From Sivonenia sp049582005 (GTDB lineage Bacteria > Cyanobacteriota > Cyanobacteriia > Gloeobacterales > PMM-0068): 20,634 nucleotides of DNA. The notes beneath the pieces are model-generated. The model was not told where the DNA came from. It searched no databases and worked only from the letters and a program-made list of their open reading frames with translations. The stretch covers positions 1 to 20,634 of the forward strand of contig JBAUTB010000248.1 of assembly GCA_049582005.1 (NCBI GenBank), given 5' to 3'. Positions 1 to 7,485 of the stretch are shown here, one piece after another. The translations under genes and the position numbers were made by a program. How positions within the stretch are numbered: position 1 is the first letter of the stretch; each line of letters begins with the position of its first letter.

Positions 1-1
1 G

Positions 2-115
2 ATCAAAACAGGCTCTCTATGCCGTTCTGAGCGCGTTGCCAAATATAACCAGTTGCTGCGCATCGAGGAGGAGCTAGGGGATAAAGCGATATATCTCGGA
101 CGTGGAGCATTCTAA
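2..115 (+). CDS. eno: Enolase, C-terminal end (partial)
   Basis: The window opens inside a gene whose last 37 residues, from IKTGSLCRSERVAKYNQLLR to the final GRGAF, match the conserved C-terminus of bacterial enolase (KTG...RSER.AKYNQLLRIEEELG). Enolase converts 2-phosphoglycerate to phosphoenolpyruvate in glycolysis in the cytosol. The lysine of the KTG segment belongs to the family's active-site region. The frame ends in TAA and is followed within 30 bases by a strong terminator. The start lies outside the window, so nothing can be said about its promoter. The fragment is too short for the ORF list, but the family match is very clear. Confidence 0.93.
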   Translation: MKTGSLCRSERVAKYNQLLRIEEELGDKAIYLGRGAF

Positions 116-140
116 TCGCTCAATCACCATGAATATCTTT

Positions 141-180
141 TAGCCCCGCCAACATCTCTATGGTTGGCGGGGCTAGTTTT
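141..180 (+). terminator. Intrinsic terminator after eno
   Basis: A 13-bp perfect stem (141-153 with 163-175, core AGCCCCGCCAAC/GTTGGCGGGGCT) closes a 9-base loop and is followed by GTTTTT. It sits 25 bases after the enolase stop codon and should end that transcript. Confidence 0.9.
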
Positions 181-330
181 TCACTGCCCAGCTCAGGGGT
201 AGTTCATTTTCTGGAGAAACGGGAACTCGTCAGACTATGCTACCCTGCTATCCAGAAATTAAATTAGAATGCAACTAACCGTTAGCTGAAATAGAACGGT
301 TAGCTGTCCAGAACTTTAACTAATCCATAG
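181..330. other. Intergenic stretch with a 9-bp inverted repeat
   Basis: I see no gene between the eno terminator and the transposase fragment. It holds a perfect 9-bp inverted repeat, CTAACCGTT (275-283) and AACGGTTAG (295-303), with an 11-base spacer. It also holds CTGGAGAA at 211-218, which is the reverse complement of TTCTCCAG at 331-338, exactly where transposase homology begins. These may be scars of the rearrangement that removed the front of the insertion sequence, but no function is evident. Confidence 0.4.
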
Positions 331-762
331 TTCTCCAGACGGGTAGTGGGTTGGTCTATGGCTGAGCATATGCGTACAGAATTGGTTTTGACAGCTTTAG
401 ACGCAGCCTTGGGGCAGCGCATACCCGCACAAACTGGGTTAGTCTTTCATTCTGACCGGGGCAGCCAATATGCCAGTGGAGACTACCAAGCCGCTCTCCA
501 GAAGGCTGGTATAACCTGTAGTATAAGCCGTCGGGCCAATTGTTGGGATAACGCAATGGCTGAAAGCTTTTTTGGTACCCTCAAAACCGAGTTGATTCAT
601 CCGAGGATTTTCTCTACAAGAGCGCTTGCCAGAACGGTCATTGCGGAATGGATTGAAGTGTTTTACAACCGACAGCGCATACACTCGACGATTGGATACC
701 GTGCTCCTGTGCAGTTTGAGGAGGAATACTGGCTCTCCCTAGAGCATCAGGTGGCAGCTTAA
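331..762 (+). pseudogene. IS3-family transposase (OrfB) C-terminal fragment
   Basis: The frame is open from 331 (FSRRVVGWSM...) after an in-frame TAG at 328-330. GTG at 346 is the first formal start codon, but family similarity already begins at 331, so the reading frame is a broken gene and not a short protein. It carries the rve/integrase-core signatures of IS3 OrfB: the second catalytic Asp in FHSDRGSQYAS, the typical NCWDNAMAESFFGTLKTELI block with the catalytic Glu, and YNRQRIHSTIGYRAP near the end. Full-length OrfB is about 270-290 residues. Only about 143 remain, and the first catalytic Asp is gone. Confidence 0.88.
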
Positions 763-793
763 CTTACCTGTCCACTTTTTTAAGGTAAGGTCA
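331..793 (+). mobile_element. Truncated IS3-family insertion sequence
   Basis: This is the 3' half of an IS3-family element: the catalytic end of the transposase plus about 30 bases downstream. The likely outer end is near 793, where the sequence after the stop runs TGTCCACTTTTTTAAGG and finishes TCA, in keeping with the TG...CA termini of the family. The left end, orfA and the first half of orfB are missing, so the element cannot move by itself. No target duplication can be identified because the left border is lost. Confidence 0.75.
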
Positions 794-870
794 GTTTTTG
801 CACTGTTCTAAGTTTCTACAGGAATAGCTGAGGATTGTTTGTTTTAGGTCGTCCATAATTTGCGTCCACC

Positions 871-1179
871 TTACCCAAACAACTCAATACTCCAATCACT
901 TTCTGGGTCTGCCGTTTTTCCGGTCCAGATATAACGACTCCCTTCTTTAATCAAACTGCGTACAGGATTCGTTTGGTCCGGCAAAGGACGGGCAATAAAC
1001 CAACCCAGACCAGCTTTCCCCTCTTTAGGCGCATATTGAATAAACACCGTCAGGGCCGTCAGTTCTTCATCCTCTAACCCTGCACTGACAGGCTCTGTAC
1101 GGGTAACAATACAGAGCCTTTGATACCCTGATTTTTCTAAGATCACGTTAAAAATGTCACCACGCTGAAAGGTTCTCAT
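871..1179 (-). CDS. Small conserved-looking protein downstream of mfd
   Basis: This 102-residue protein (MRTFQRGDIF... to DWSIELFG) is not one I recognise. I chose ATG at 1179 over the longer open frame because AGGAGGTG lies 8 bases upstream and overlaps the mfd stop codon. The longer version would overlap mfd by more than 100 bases. The 14-base gap after mfd and this ribosome site suggest translational coupling and one transcript with mfd. No signal peptide, membrane segment or cysteine motif is visible apart from a single Cys. The composition is that of a small soluble, probably beta-rich protein with an acidic C-terminus. A role linked to repair is possible from position only. Confidence 0.72.
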   Translation of the reverse strand: MRTFQRGDIFNVILEKSGYQRLCIVTRTEPVSAGLEDEELTALTVFIQYAPKEGKAGLGWFIARPLPDQTNPVRSLIKEGSRYIWTGKTADPESDWSIELFG

Positions 1180-1193
1180 CCGATGGACACCTC

Positions 1194-4100
1194 CTAAACA
1201 GAAACTAATTCTGCACTGCAACGCTCTAAAATTTCCAAGAGAAACGCTAATTGCTGGCTCCCTGGCATTGCGTTCAAAGCCCGGACTACGACTCGTCCTG
1301 GGACATAGACACATTTTTCTTGTTGAGAAGCCGTTAGTTTGGTCTGTAGTTTATCCCAGGCGGGAGCTTCCATGGCCGTCTCTAGAACGACAGAAGCCCC
1401 TTCTGGTTTGATGCGAGAAAAACCAAGGTTTTTAGCCATCAGTTTCACTTCCATGACCTGGACTAATTGTTGAGCTGGAGGAGGGACCGGGCCAAAACTA
1501 TCCGTCCAATCGGCCAGAGTTTCCCTTAGCTGGGCTCGATTGGTGCAACTGGAGAGATGACGATAGGCTGCCAACTTGCGGTCCAAATCAGCAATGTAAT
1601 CAGCCGGAATAAAGGCCGTCAGACTTAGGTCAATCTGAGTATCTTCTACCTTCGGAATTTCCTGACCCCGGATCTCTTGAATCGCCTCTTCCAGCAGTTC
1701 CATATACAGGTCAAAACCGACGGTGTTCAATTGACCTGATTGTTCGGAGCCTAAAAGGTTTCCCACCCCTCGGATTTCCATATCCCGCATCGCTAGCTGA
1801 TAGCCAGAACCTAACTGGGTGAATTCTTGGATGGCCCGTAGCCGTTTACGGGCCAAGTCTGTTAAGGCTTCTTCTTTCTTATAGAACAGCCAAGCGTGGG
1901 CTTGAATACCAGAGCGCCCGACTCGGCCTCTCAATTGATAGAGCTGGGAAAGACCAAGTTGATTGGCATTTTCGACAATAATCGTATTCACTCTGGGAAT
2001 ATCCAATCCCGACTCAATAATCGTAGTGCAGACGAGTATATCCGCTTCCCCTTGAGAAAAAGCTAACATCGTGGCTTCCAATTGGCTTTCATCCATCTGA
2101 CCGTGGGCAATAACAATACGCGCAGATGGAGACATCTCCCGCAGTTTAGCGGCGACCTCTTCAATACCTTCCACGCGGTTAAACACATAAAAGATTTGCC
2201 CCCCCCGGTCCAATTCTTGGGCAATAGCGGTACGGATAATTTCCGGATCCATGGGAGAAAGATGGGTTTTAATCGGACGCCGAGAAGGCGGTGGTGTAGT
2301 GATTAAACTCATTTCCCGCACCCCGGAAAGTGCCATATACAAAGTCCGAGGAATCGGCGTAGCACTCAGGGTCAGAACATCGACTTTAGTCTTGAATAGC
2401 TTGATTTTCTCTTTTTGGGCTACGCCAAAGCGCTGCTCCTCATCGATCACCAAAAGGCCCAAGTCTTTGAACTGAACTTCTTTGCCCAACAGTTGATGCG
2501 TGCCAATCACCAGGTCCAAATCTCCCGTTTTCAGCTGAGCGAGGAGTATCTTTCTCTCCGCAGGTGAACGGAAGCGGTTGAGCAAGCCAATACGAATCGG
2601 ATAGGGAGCAAAACGTTCTTTAAACGTGTGGTAGTGCTGCTGGGCAAGGACGGTAGTGGGTACCAACACAGCGCACTGCTTACCCCCCATCAGGGCTTTA
2701 AATACGGCCCGCACCGCCACTTCCGTTTTGCCAAAACCAACATCCCCACAGACGAGGCGGTCCATCGGCCGCTCTAGTTCCATATCCTGTTTAACTGCTT
2801 GGATCGCTTTGAGCTGGTCAGGCGTGACTTGATAGGGAAAAGAAGATTCCAATTCGTCTTGCCACGGGCTATCTGGCGGAAAGACCACGCCGCGCTGTTC
2901 GGCCCGCTGTGCGTAGAGCTTGAGTAAGTCAAAAGCAATTTTCTGGACTGCCTTTTTGACCCTCTGCTTTTGCTTCTCCCAGGTAGCCCCGCTCATTTTT
3001 GACAGCGCTGGTTTCCCTTCTCCCAAGGTCCGGTAGCGAGAAAGGGTACCCATCTGGTCCACCGCTACCCGTAGAAGGCCATCGGAATATTCAATCACCA
3101 AATATTCTCGGCTGGTCCGATTAAGCACCATCGTTTCTAGCTTCTTAAACTGACCGATGCCATGACTGCGATGAACGACAAAATCCCCTGGTTGCAGCTT
3201 ATCCAAATCAATTTGTTTGGATTGGGCCCGACGCCGCTTGCGAATATAGCTGGGCGTTGTCAGGATATGTTGACCGAAAAATTCACGGTCGGTAATAACA
3301 ACGGTCCGTAGGGTCGGCAGAATAAACCCTTCCAGTTCTGCCAGTCCTGACGATTTAAGGGCGACCGCTACACGGTCGCGCTGTAGACGTTCTGCGGCCC
3401 GGTAGTCCTCTGGATTGGTTAAAAACTGGGCGGGACAATCGTGTTCTTGTAAAAGCGCTACAGTCCGTGAGGGCTGGGAGGAAATCAGCCAAATAGACAT
3501 TCCCTCACTCCGCAAGTCCTTGAGCATCACCGCTAAAGACCCAAATTGATGGGGCACGGCAGGCACCGGACGAGCAGCCAGATTACCGTGGGTACGCGCA
3601 TCCGTGGCAATTTCACTCAAGGCCAGCACACAGAACCTGTTGAGGGGAGGCAATAGTTCTAAAGATTGTTGGTCAAAACAGGCCCGATGTAATACCTGGT
3701 AGCGATCGGGTTCTTGGCCAAAAACCTCTATAAACTGCTCTTGGGAATGTTCTAGCCAACGTCGGGCATGGGCATAACAGAGCGCAGGTTCATCCAAGAC
3801 CACAAGCGTATCACCGGGCAGGTAATCCAACAACGAATGCACGTGGTCAAAAGCAAAGCCGAACCAGCCGCGAGCACCTTCTGGCATCTGGTCTTCAAGA
3901 ATTTTGTTTTGGTAATCCTCCTGCATCGCAGTAGATAAATTCTGTACCTGAGCATCCGTCAATCGGTCTTGGAGCAAGGGCAAGACCATACTGCCAAAGT
4001 TTGTAGGGGTCAGCCGCAACTGGGGTACCAGGTCTAAGGAGCGCTGCGTACTGGGGTCAAATTCACGAATGCGCTCCACATCATCACCAAACCATTCCAC

Positions 4101-4688
4101 CCGTAAAGGCATCTCGGCCGAGACTGGAAAGACATCAACAATATCGCCTCGGCGGGCAAATTGACCTTCCGTTTCCACGGTGTTCGCCCGTTCATACCCC
4201 AACCGGACCAAGGTCTGGATGAAAGATTCCTGCGGGAGCTCATCTCCGGCTTTGACTTGTTGAACGTACTGCCTAAATAGGTCTTTCGGGGGTAGATGCG
4301 GTTGTAAAGCCCGTTCCGTAGTGACAATGGCTGAAACATTATGTGAACTTGGATGGGTCAGTTCTGCCAAAACCTGTAGTTGTCCCCAGGTGGTCTCTTC
4401 CTCCGGATCAAAGGGTTCATAGGGAGAAGCCTCAGAAGTGGGATAGAAATGCACTATGCCCCAGCCCATCAATTCCAGTTGGGCACTCCAGCGAGCCGCC
4501 TCTTCCAGCGTTCCACAAACTATACATAGGCTACTTTGCCGTGTTTGAGCCAACACAGAAGCTACAAGTCCACGGGCAACACGGTTAGCCCCTTGCAGAC
4601 GCACAGTTTCTCCAGGAGCCAGTTTGGCCAGGGCCTCCTGAATAAAAGGCAAAGTCTGTACTTGGCGAATCAGCGGACGGAAGGACAT
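1194..4688 (-). CDS. mfd: Transcription-repair coupling factor Mfd
   Basis: Mfd is an ATP-dependent translocase that removes RNA polymerase stalled at DNA lesions and recruits UvrA. The 1,164-residue protein (E. coli Mfd has 1,148) shows the family order. A UvrB-like N-terminal part covers about 1-350. The RNA polymerase-interacting domain begins near 499 with GDFVVHRSHGIGQF. A RecG-like helicase follows, with Walker A GDVGFGKTE at 648-656, DEEQRFG at 749-755 and SATPIPRT at 775-782, then a QLRGRVGRSG motif VI. The C-terminal regulatory domain completes it. I chose ATG 4688 (MSFRPLIRQ); an in-frame TTG at 4712 would add eight residues. It is divergent from the LexA-like gene and probably co-transcribed with the small gene at 871-1179. 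Confidence 0.96.
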   Translation of the reverse strand: MSFRPLIRQVQTLPFIQEALAKLAPGETVRLQGANRVARGLVASVLAQTRQSSLCIVCGTLEEAARWSAQLELMGWGIVHFYPTSEASPYEPFDPEEETTWGQLQVLAELTHPSSHNVSAIVTTERALQPHLPPKDLFRQYVQQVKAGDELPQESFIQTLVRLGYERANTVETEGQFARRGDIVDVFPVSAEMPLRVEWFGDDVERIREFDPSTQRSLDLVPQLRLTPTNFGSMVLPLLQDRLTDAQVQNLSTAMQEDYQNKILEDQMPEGARGWFGFAFDHVHSLLDYLPGDTLVVLDEPALCYAHARRWLEHSQEQFIEVFGQEPDRYQVLHRACFDQQSLELLPPLNRFCVLALSEIATDARTHGNLAARPVPAVPHQFGSLAVMLKDLRSEGMSIWLISSQPSRTVALLQEHDCPAQFLTNPEDYRAAERLQRDRVAVALKSSGLAELEGFILPTLRTVVITDREFFGQHILTTPSYIRKRRRAQSKQIDLDKLQPGDFVVHRSHGIGQFKKLETMVLNRTSREYLVIEYSDGLLRVAVDQMGTLSRYRTLGEGKPALSKMSGATWEKQKQRVKKAVQKIAFDLLKLYAQRAEQRGVVFPPDSPWQDELESSFPYQVTPDQLKAIQAVKQDMELERPMDRLVCGDVGFGKTEVAVRAVFKALMGGKQCAVLVPTTVLAQQHYHTFKERFAPYPIRIGLLNRFRSPAERKILLAQLKTGDLDLVIGTHQLLGKEVQFKDLGLLVIDEEQRFGVAQKEKIKLFKTKVDVLTLSATPIPRTLYMALSGVREMSLITTPPPSRRPIKTHLSPMDPEIIRTAIAQELDRGGQIFYVFNRVEGIEEVAAKLREMSPSARIVIAHGQMDESQLEATMLAFSQGEADILVCTTIIESGLDIPRVNTIIVENANQLGLSQLYQLRGRVGRSGIQAHAWLFYKKEEALTDLARKRLRAIQEFTQLGSGYQLAMRDMEIRGVGNLLGSEQSGQLNTVGFDLYMELLEEAIQEIRGQEIPKVEDTQIDLSLTAFIPADYIADLDRKLAAYRHLSSCTNRAQLRETLADWTDSFGPVPPPAQQLVQVMEVKLMAKNLGFSRIKPEGASVVLETAMEAPAWDKLQTKLTASQQEKCVYVPGRVVVRALNAMPGSQQLAFLLEILERCSAELVSV

Positions 4689-4817
4689 GAGTACTCTTTG
4701 ACACTGCTTCAATTGTCCTACGGGGTCATAGTATCTGCGTCGTCAAGATCTAAGGTTTTTGCTTAAAAGGATTTAAGTGCATTTTTGAGGACAAATGGCA
4801 CAAGATTTGTCACAATG

Positions 4818-4831
4818 TGTACATAAGTACT
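4818..4831 (+). promoter_or_regulatory. LexA box (cyanobacterial type)
   Basis: TGTACATAAGTACT matches the cyanobacterial SOS box RGTACNNNDGTWCB at every position except the first (T instead of A/G), and its two GTAC half-sites are perfect. It lies 21 bases before the likely LexA start at 4852 and 130 bases upstream of mfd on the other strand. This is the expected position for autoregulation of the repressor. Whether mfd is also controlled cannot be told from the sequence. Confidence 0.7.
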
Positions 4832-4851
4832 CCAATCAGTTTGTTTTAAAT

Positions 4852-5439
4852 ATGTCGATAACCAGACGCCAGAAAGAGTTTTTGCAACAGCTCATTGAGA
4901 CCTATGGTAATAGGCCCTTACCGCCTATCCGCACCCTAGCAGATGATCTCAAGCAACATCGCACCACGGTATATCGGTGGATACAGGTTTTAGAAGAATC
5001 AGGCTACTTGGCTAAAGATCGGCCAGAAAGTACCCGCTTTTATATTCATCCCAAGTTGATGGGAGTGCCCCTATTAGAAACGCGTATACCAGCGGGAGAC
5101 CCAGTAGGGGTAGAAGAAGACTATTTAGACCAACGCATGTCTCTAGATGATTATCTGATTCAAGACCGCAATCAAACCTTTTTACTTAAAGTAAAGGGTG
5201 ATTCGATGATCAACGCAGGTATCTATGAGGGAGACATTGTAGTGGTGGCCGTAACCAACCAAGCCCGTGATGGACAGATTGTTGTTGCACGCATTGATGG
5301 AGAAATGACGCTTAAGTACTTACGCAACCGAAATGGCAAAACCTGGCTTGATCCTGCCAATGAAAAATACCCTCCGATTCATCCTCGTAGTGGTCTCGAA
5401 GTATGTGGCGTAATGACTGGACTGATTCGTAAGCTATAG
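4852..5439 (+). CDS. lexA: LexA-like self-cleaving repressor (peptidase S24)
   Basis: This is a repressor that binds operators and inactivates itself by RecA-stimulated cleavage during DNA damage. From ATG 4852 it has 195 residues. The N-terminus, SITRRQKEFLQQLI followed by a winged helix to about residue 60, is the DNA-binding part. Residues 79-83 (IPAGD) carry the Ala81-Gly82 cleavage site. GDSM places the catalytic serine at 118, and EMTLK places the general-base lysine at 155. An in-frame ATG at 4795 with GAGGA upstream would add 19 residues, but the LexA box would then lie inside the gene, and family members start at the TxRQ segment. The winged helix is not close to the usual cyanobacterial LexA N-terminus, so another S24-type regulator is possible. 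Confidence 0.8.
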   Translation: MSITRRQKEFLQQLIETYGNRPLPPIRTLADDLKQHRTTVYRWIQVLEESGYLAKDRPESTRFYIHPKLMGVPLLETRIPAGDPVGVEEDYLDQRMSLDDYLIQDRNQTFLLKVKGDSMINAGIYEGDIVVVAVTNQARDGQIVVARIDGEMTLKYLRNRNGKTWLDPANEKYPPIHPRSGLEVCGVMTGLIRKL

Positions 5440-5939
5440 CGACAAAGGACAAAAGCTTCAACCGCAAAGTACAAAAATTCTCATGACTCCATAGACTAGT
5501 GCCTAGACCAAAGCAAAAAGGGAAGATCCAGTGGGTATGACTTAGAAACTTCCTCCAATATGGGTTGCCACGGGAGCGCAAGGGCAAAATTGGATCACGG
5601 GGAAAGAAGCTTTACAGTACTGCTTGACCATTACTCCCCAGATGCGCACTAGTGATTGCAAGCATACATATTTTCAAAGCGTACCTTACGGAGATCCCTC
5701 AGTAACAACATAAGCTCTAAAGAAAGCAGACTTGAGCAGGAGCGTCCACTGAGCTTTAGAGCATATGCGTTAGATATTTTCTATGGATTGAAACCTAGCG
5801 TAGATGTCATTTTGCCGGAGGAGCAAACTTCCAAACATCCTTTACACAGTCGATTTGAACATAGTTTAGCTTAGCGCCAGAGGTTTTTTAACAGTCCTCC
5901 GTATTGGCATACTGCGACCGTCAATCACACTTTATGGCA
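5440..5939. other. 500-base stretch without a convincing gene
   Basis: Two overlapping plus-strand open frames occur here. One, 5546-5713, reads KLPPIWVATGAQGQNWITGK... and ends in TAA with no good start codon. The other, 5656-5874, begins at TTG and reads ...FRAYALDIFYGLKPSVDVIL with no ribosome site. Both have protein-like composition in parts, so this may be a decayed or frameshifted gene. I recognise neither, and I see no RNA gene or terminator. Confidence 0.35.
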
Positions 5940-6311
5940 CTAATCGTCCCCATCACCACCGTTGACTTTAACCAACTTGATATGTTTACGTCCAAGCTGG
6001 ATCTCAAACTCTGTACCAGGCTCTAGACCCATTTCGCGGGTATAAGCTGCGCCCACCAACAAGTTGCCATTCTGTTGAACTTGGATGCGATAAGAGGCAG
6101 AACGTCCACCCCGTCCATCGCGTTCAGAACTTCCACCAAAGCCAACACCCTTTGCCTCCAACAAAGCATTCATGAAAGAAGCAAGTTTTACCCGCTCCTG
6201 ACCAGTTTTGGTTTTGGATACAAAACCTAGCGTGCGAGCCATTTCTTTCTTTGGAGTACCTTTGAGTTCTTCAACTCTTTTCAGTAATTCTTTCCCAGTT
6301 ACCGGAGCCAT
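5940..6311 (-). CDS. cyAbrB-type transcriptional regulator
   Basis: The 123-residue protein (MAPVTGKELLKRVEEL...) matches the cyanobacterial AbrB-like family, the cyAbrB proteins typified by Synechocystis Sll0359 and Sll0822. These act as global regulators of carbon and nitrogen metabolism. The N-terminal half (about 1-55) is helical and ends in the characteristic KTGQERVKLASFMNALLEAKG block. A Gly/Arg/Ser-rich joint (57-70) leads to the AbrB-type DNA-binding domain at about 72-115 (YRIQVQQNGNLLVGAAYTRE, then LEPGTEFEIQLGRKHIKLV). The tail is acidic (GGDGDD). The length is normal for the family. A promoter 26 bases upstream (6337-6365) suggests it is transcribed alone. Confidence 0.92.
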   Translation of the reverse strand: MAPVTGKELLKRVEELKGTPKKEMARTLGFVSKTKTGQERVKLASFMNALLEAKGVGFGGSSERDGRGGRSASYRIQVQQNGNLLVGAAYTREMGLEPGTEFEIQLGRKHIKLVKVNGGDGDD

Positions 6312-6336
6312 GGATTTTTACCTAAGCGACAATCAC

Positions 6337-6365
6337 AGTATAGTGACAATCGAATCATCTGTATA
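6337..6365 (-). promoter_or_regulatory. Sigma70-type promoter of the cyAbrB gene
   Basis: On the minus strand, TATACA (6360-6365) and TATACT (6337-6342) are separated by 17 bases. The -10 box is 5/6 and the -35 box 4/6 of consensus. Transcription would start roughly 20 bases before the ATG at 6311. Confidence 0.5.
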
Positions 6366-6890
6366 GATGTTCTGAAATGCTGACCACAAATTGTCTTATT
6401 TTTTAAATTTGGTTATCAGAGATTTTGCTAGATTCTGTCTCTCGAGCATGCACCTTTAGTCCTAAGACACCTATCAAAACTCCATCACCATTCAGATTGC
6501 TTCCATATCAAGTATGTATTTCATGGAGGCTATAACCCTCTGTTAGCCCCAAATGAAGCTTTAGACTTTACTCTGTCAGGTTGGGTAGGTATTTCTCTCA
6601 ACCTTCTGCTTAGACCCTCTATTTGGACCCTGACAATAGGCACAGGGGCTAGGTTGACGATAGTCCAGTCAGGTGATTCTAGGACTATGTATTATCAATT
6701 TATTCGCAAGACTTGATACCCTTTAGAGCCCAATAAACACTATTGGGGATACTTACTGCCTACAAGGTGCTAGAACAGCGTTTATGCACCTATACCTCAG
6801 AGAGCTCTATCTTCTCAGCATATAAGCCATTCGAAATAGGGGAGAGAGCATACACCACCCTATCCGTAGATACGTGAGTTGCCGACAAAA
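6366..6890. other. Non-coding stretch between cyAbrB and the second apc pair
   Basis: I found no coding frame with a plausible start and no tRNA, tmRNA or RNase P signatures. The only structured part is the nested hairpin at 6544-6651, listed separately. Confidence 0.5.
6544..6651 (+). ncRNA. Candidate structured RNA (nested hairpins)
   Basis: Three nested inverted repeats lie in 108 bases: TAGCCCC (6544-6550) with GGGGCTA (6645-6651), TGTCAGG (6574-6580) with CCTGACA (6629-6635), and GGTTG (6579-6583) with CAACC (6599-6603). The two inner pairs share GG at 6579-6580, so they overlap slightly or alternate. A closed rod with internal bubbles is a 6S-like shape, but I cannot name an RNA family and the strand is uncertain. 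Confidence 0.25.
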
Positions 6891-6891
6891 A

Positions 6892-6913
6892 AGAGGGCCT
6901 TGTTAGGCCCTCT
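6892..6913 (-). terminator. Intrinsic terminator of the second apc pair
   Basis: AGAGGGCCT and AGGCCCTCT form a perfect 9-bp stem with a 4-base loop. Read on the minus strand, it is followed by TTTTT (A's at 6887-6891; a further A:T closes the stem). It lies 20 bases past the stop of the divergent beta subunit. Confidence 0.88.
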
Positions 6914-6933
6914 AAAGGATGAGCAGGGAAGTT

Positions 6934-7425
6934 CTAGCTTAGTCCCTTAGCCAAATGGTCAAAATAGCGGTTGGTCTGCTGTGCAGCAGCCCCGCCAACC
7001 ATCTCAGCGACGACACTCTTCATCGCAGCAATACCAGCCACGGTAGAAGCGATAGGAACGCCCAAAGAGGTATAGGTTTCTTTCAACCCGTTGAGCACGC
7101 GCTCATCGAGGACAGAGGTGTCACCAGCTACCAAAGCATAGGTAGTGTAGCGCAAGAAATACTCCATATCCCGCACACAAGCAACATAACGACGAGAAGT
7201 ATAGCTGTTTCCACCAGGAAGGAGCAGGTCGGGTTGCTCACTATACATGCGAGCAACAGATAGGCGCAGAATGGTAGAAGCATTCGCACTAATAGTAGAA
7301 GCAGCTCTTAAATTTGCTTCCCCGGTGCTAAAGAAATTTGCGATTTCATCTAGGTCTGTACCTAGAGCATATTTACCCTGAGAATCATTCCGGTTGATTA
7401 CCCGGGTGACTGCATCGATTGCCAT
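6934..7425 (-). CDS. Divergent allophycocyanin beta-type subunit
   Basis: A 163-residue phycobiliprotein of the ApcB family that would pair with the alpha subunit encoded just upstream. ATG 7425 (MAIDAVTRVINR) has AAGGAG 10 bases upstream, while the longer frame reads into the gap. The bilin cysteine is Cys83 in RYVACVRDMEYFLRY, and the usually methylated Asn is kept at 73 (PGGNSYTSRRY). The second half (VLDERVLNGLKETY.SLGVPIAS) is nearly identical to the main ApcB. Residues 20-31 (ALGTDLDEIANF), 53-62 and the C-terminus (GGAAAQQTNRYFDHLAKGLS) differ strongly. The VAGDTSVLDERVL segment also recalls ApcF, so this could be a minor core beta subunit. It is the last gene before a terminator. Confidence 0.9.
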   Translation of the reverse strand: MAIDAVTRVINRNDSQGKYALGTDLDEIANFFSTGEANLRAASTISANASTILRLSVARMYSEQPDLLLPGGNSYTSRRYVACVRDMEYFLRYTTYALVAGDTSVLDERVLNGLKETYTSLGVPIASTVAGIAAMKSVVAEMVGGAAAQQTNRYFDHLAKGLS

Positions 7426-7485
7426 ATTGGAGGTTCTCCTTGTAGTTTTTAGCGCCGCACCCAACATAGGATTGACGGCATGTTA

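Noticed and set aside
1180..1314. Longer N-terminus for the small gene at 871-1179
   Set aside because: The extra residues come from a frame that overlaps mfd, and a strong ribosome site precedes the internal ATG at 1179.
4686..4703. A second LexA-box-like sequence at the mfd start (AGTACTCTTTGACA)
   Set aside because: Only the first half matches; the second half needs GTWC and has TGAC.
5312..5587. Minus-strand open frame of 91 codons after the repressor
   Set aside because: It overlaps the end of the repressor gene on the other strand, has no ribosome site and no family signature.
5848..5866. TpsiC-like GTTCAAATC on the minus strand, a possible tRNA
   Set aside because: The flanking bases do not form a TpsiC stem, and no acceptor or anticodon arm is found.
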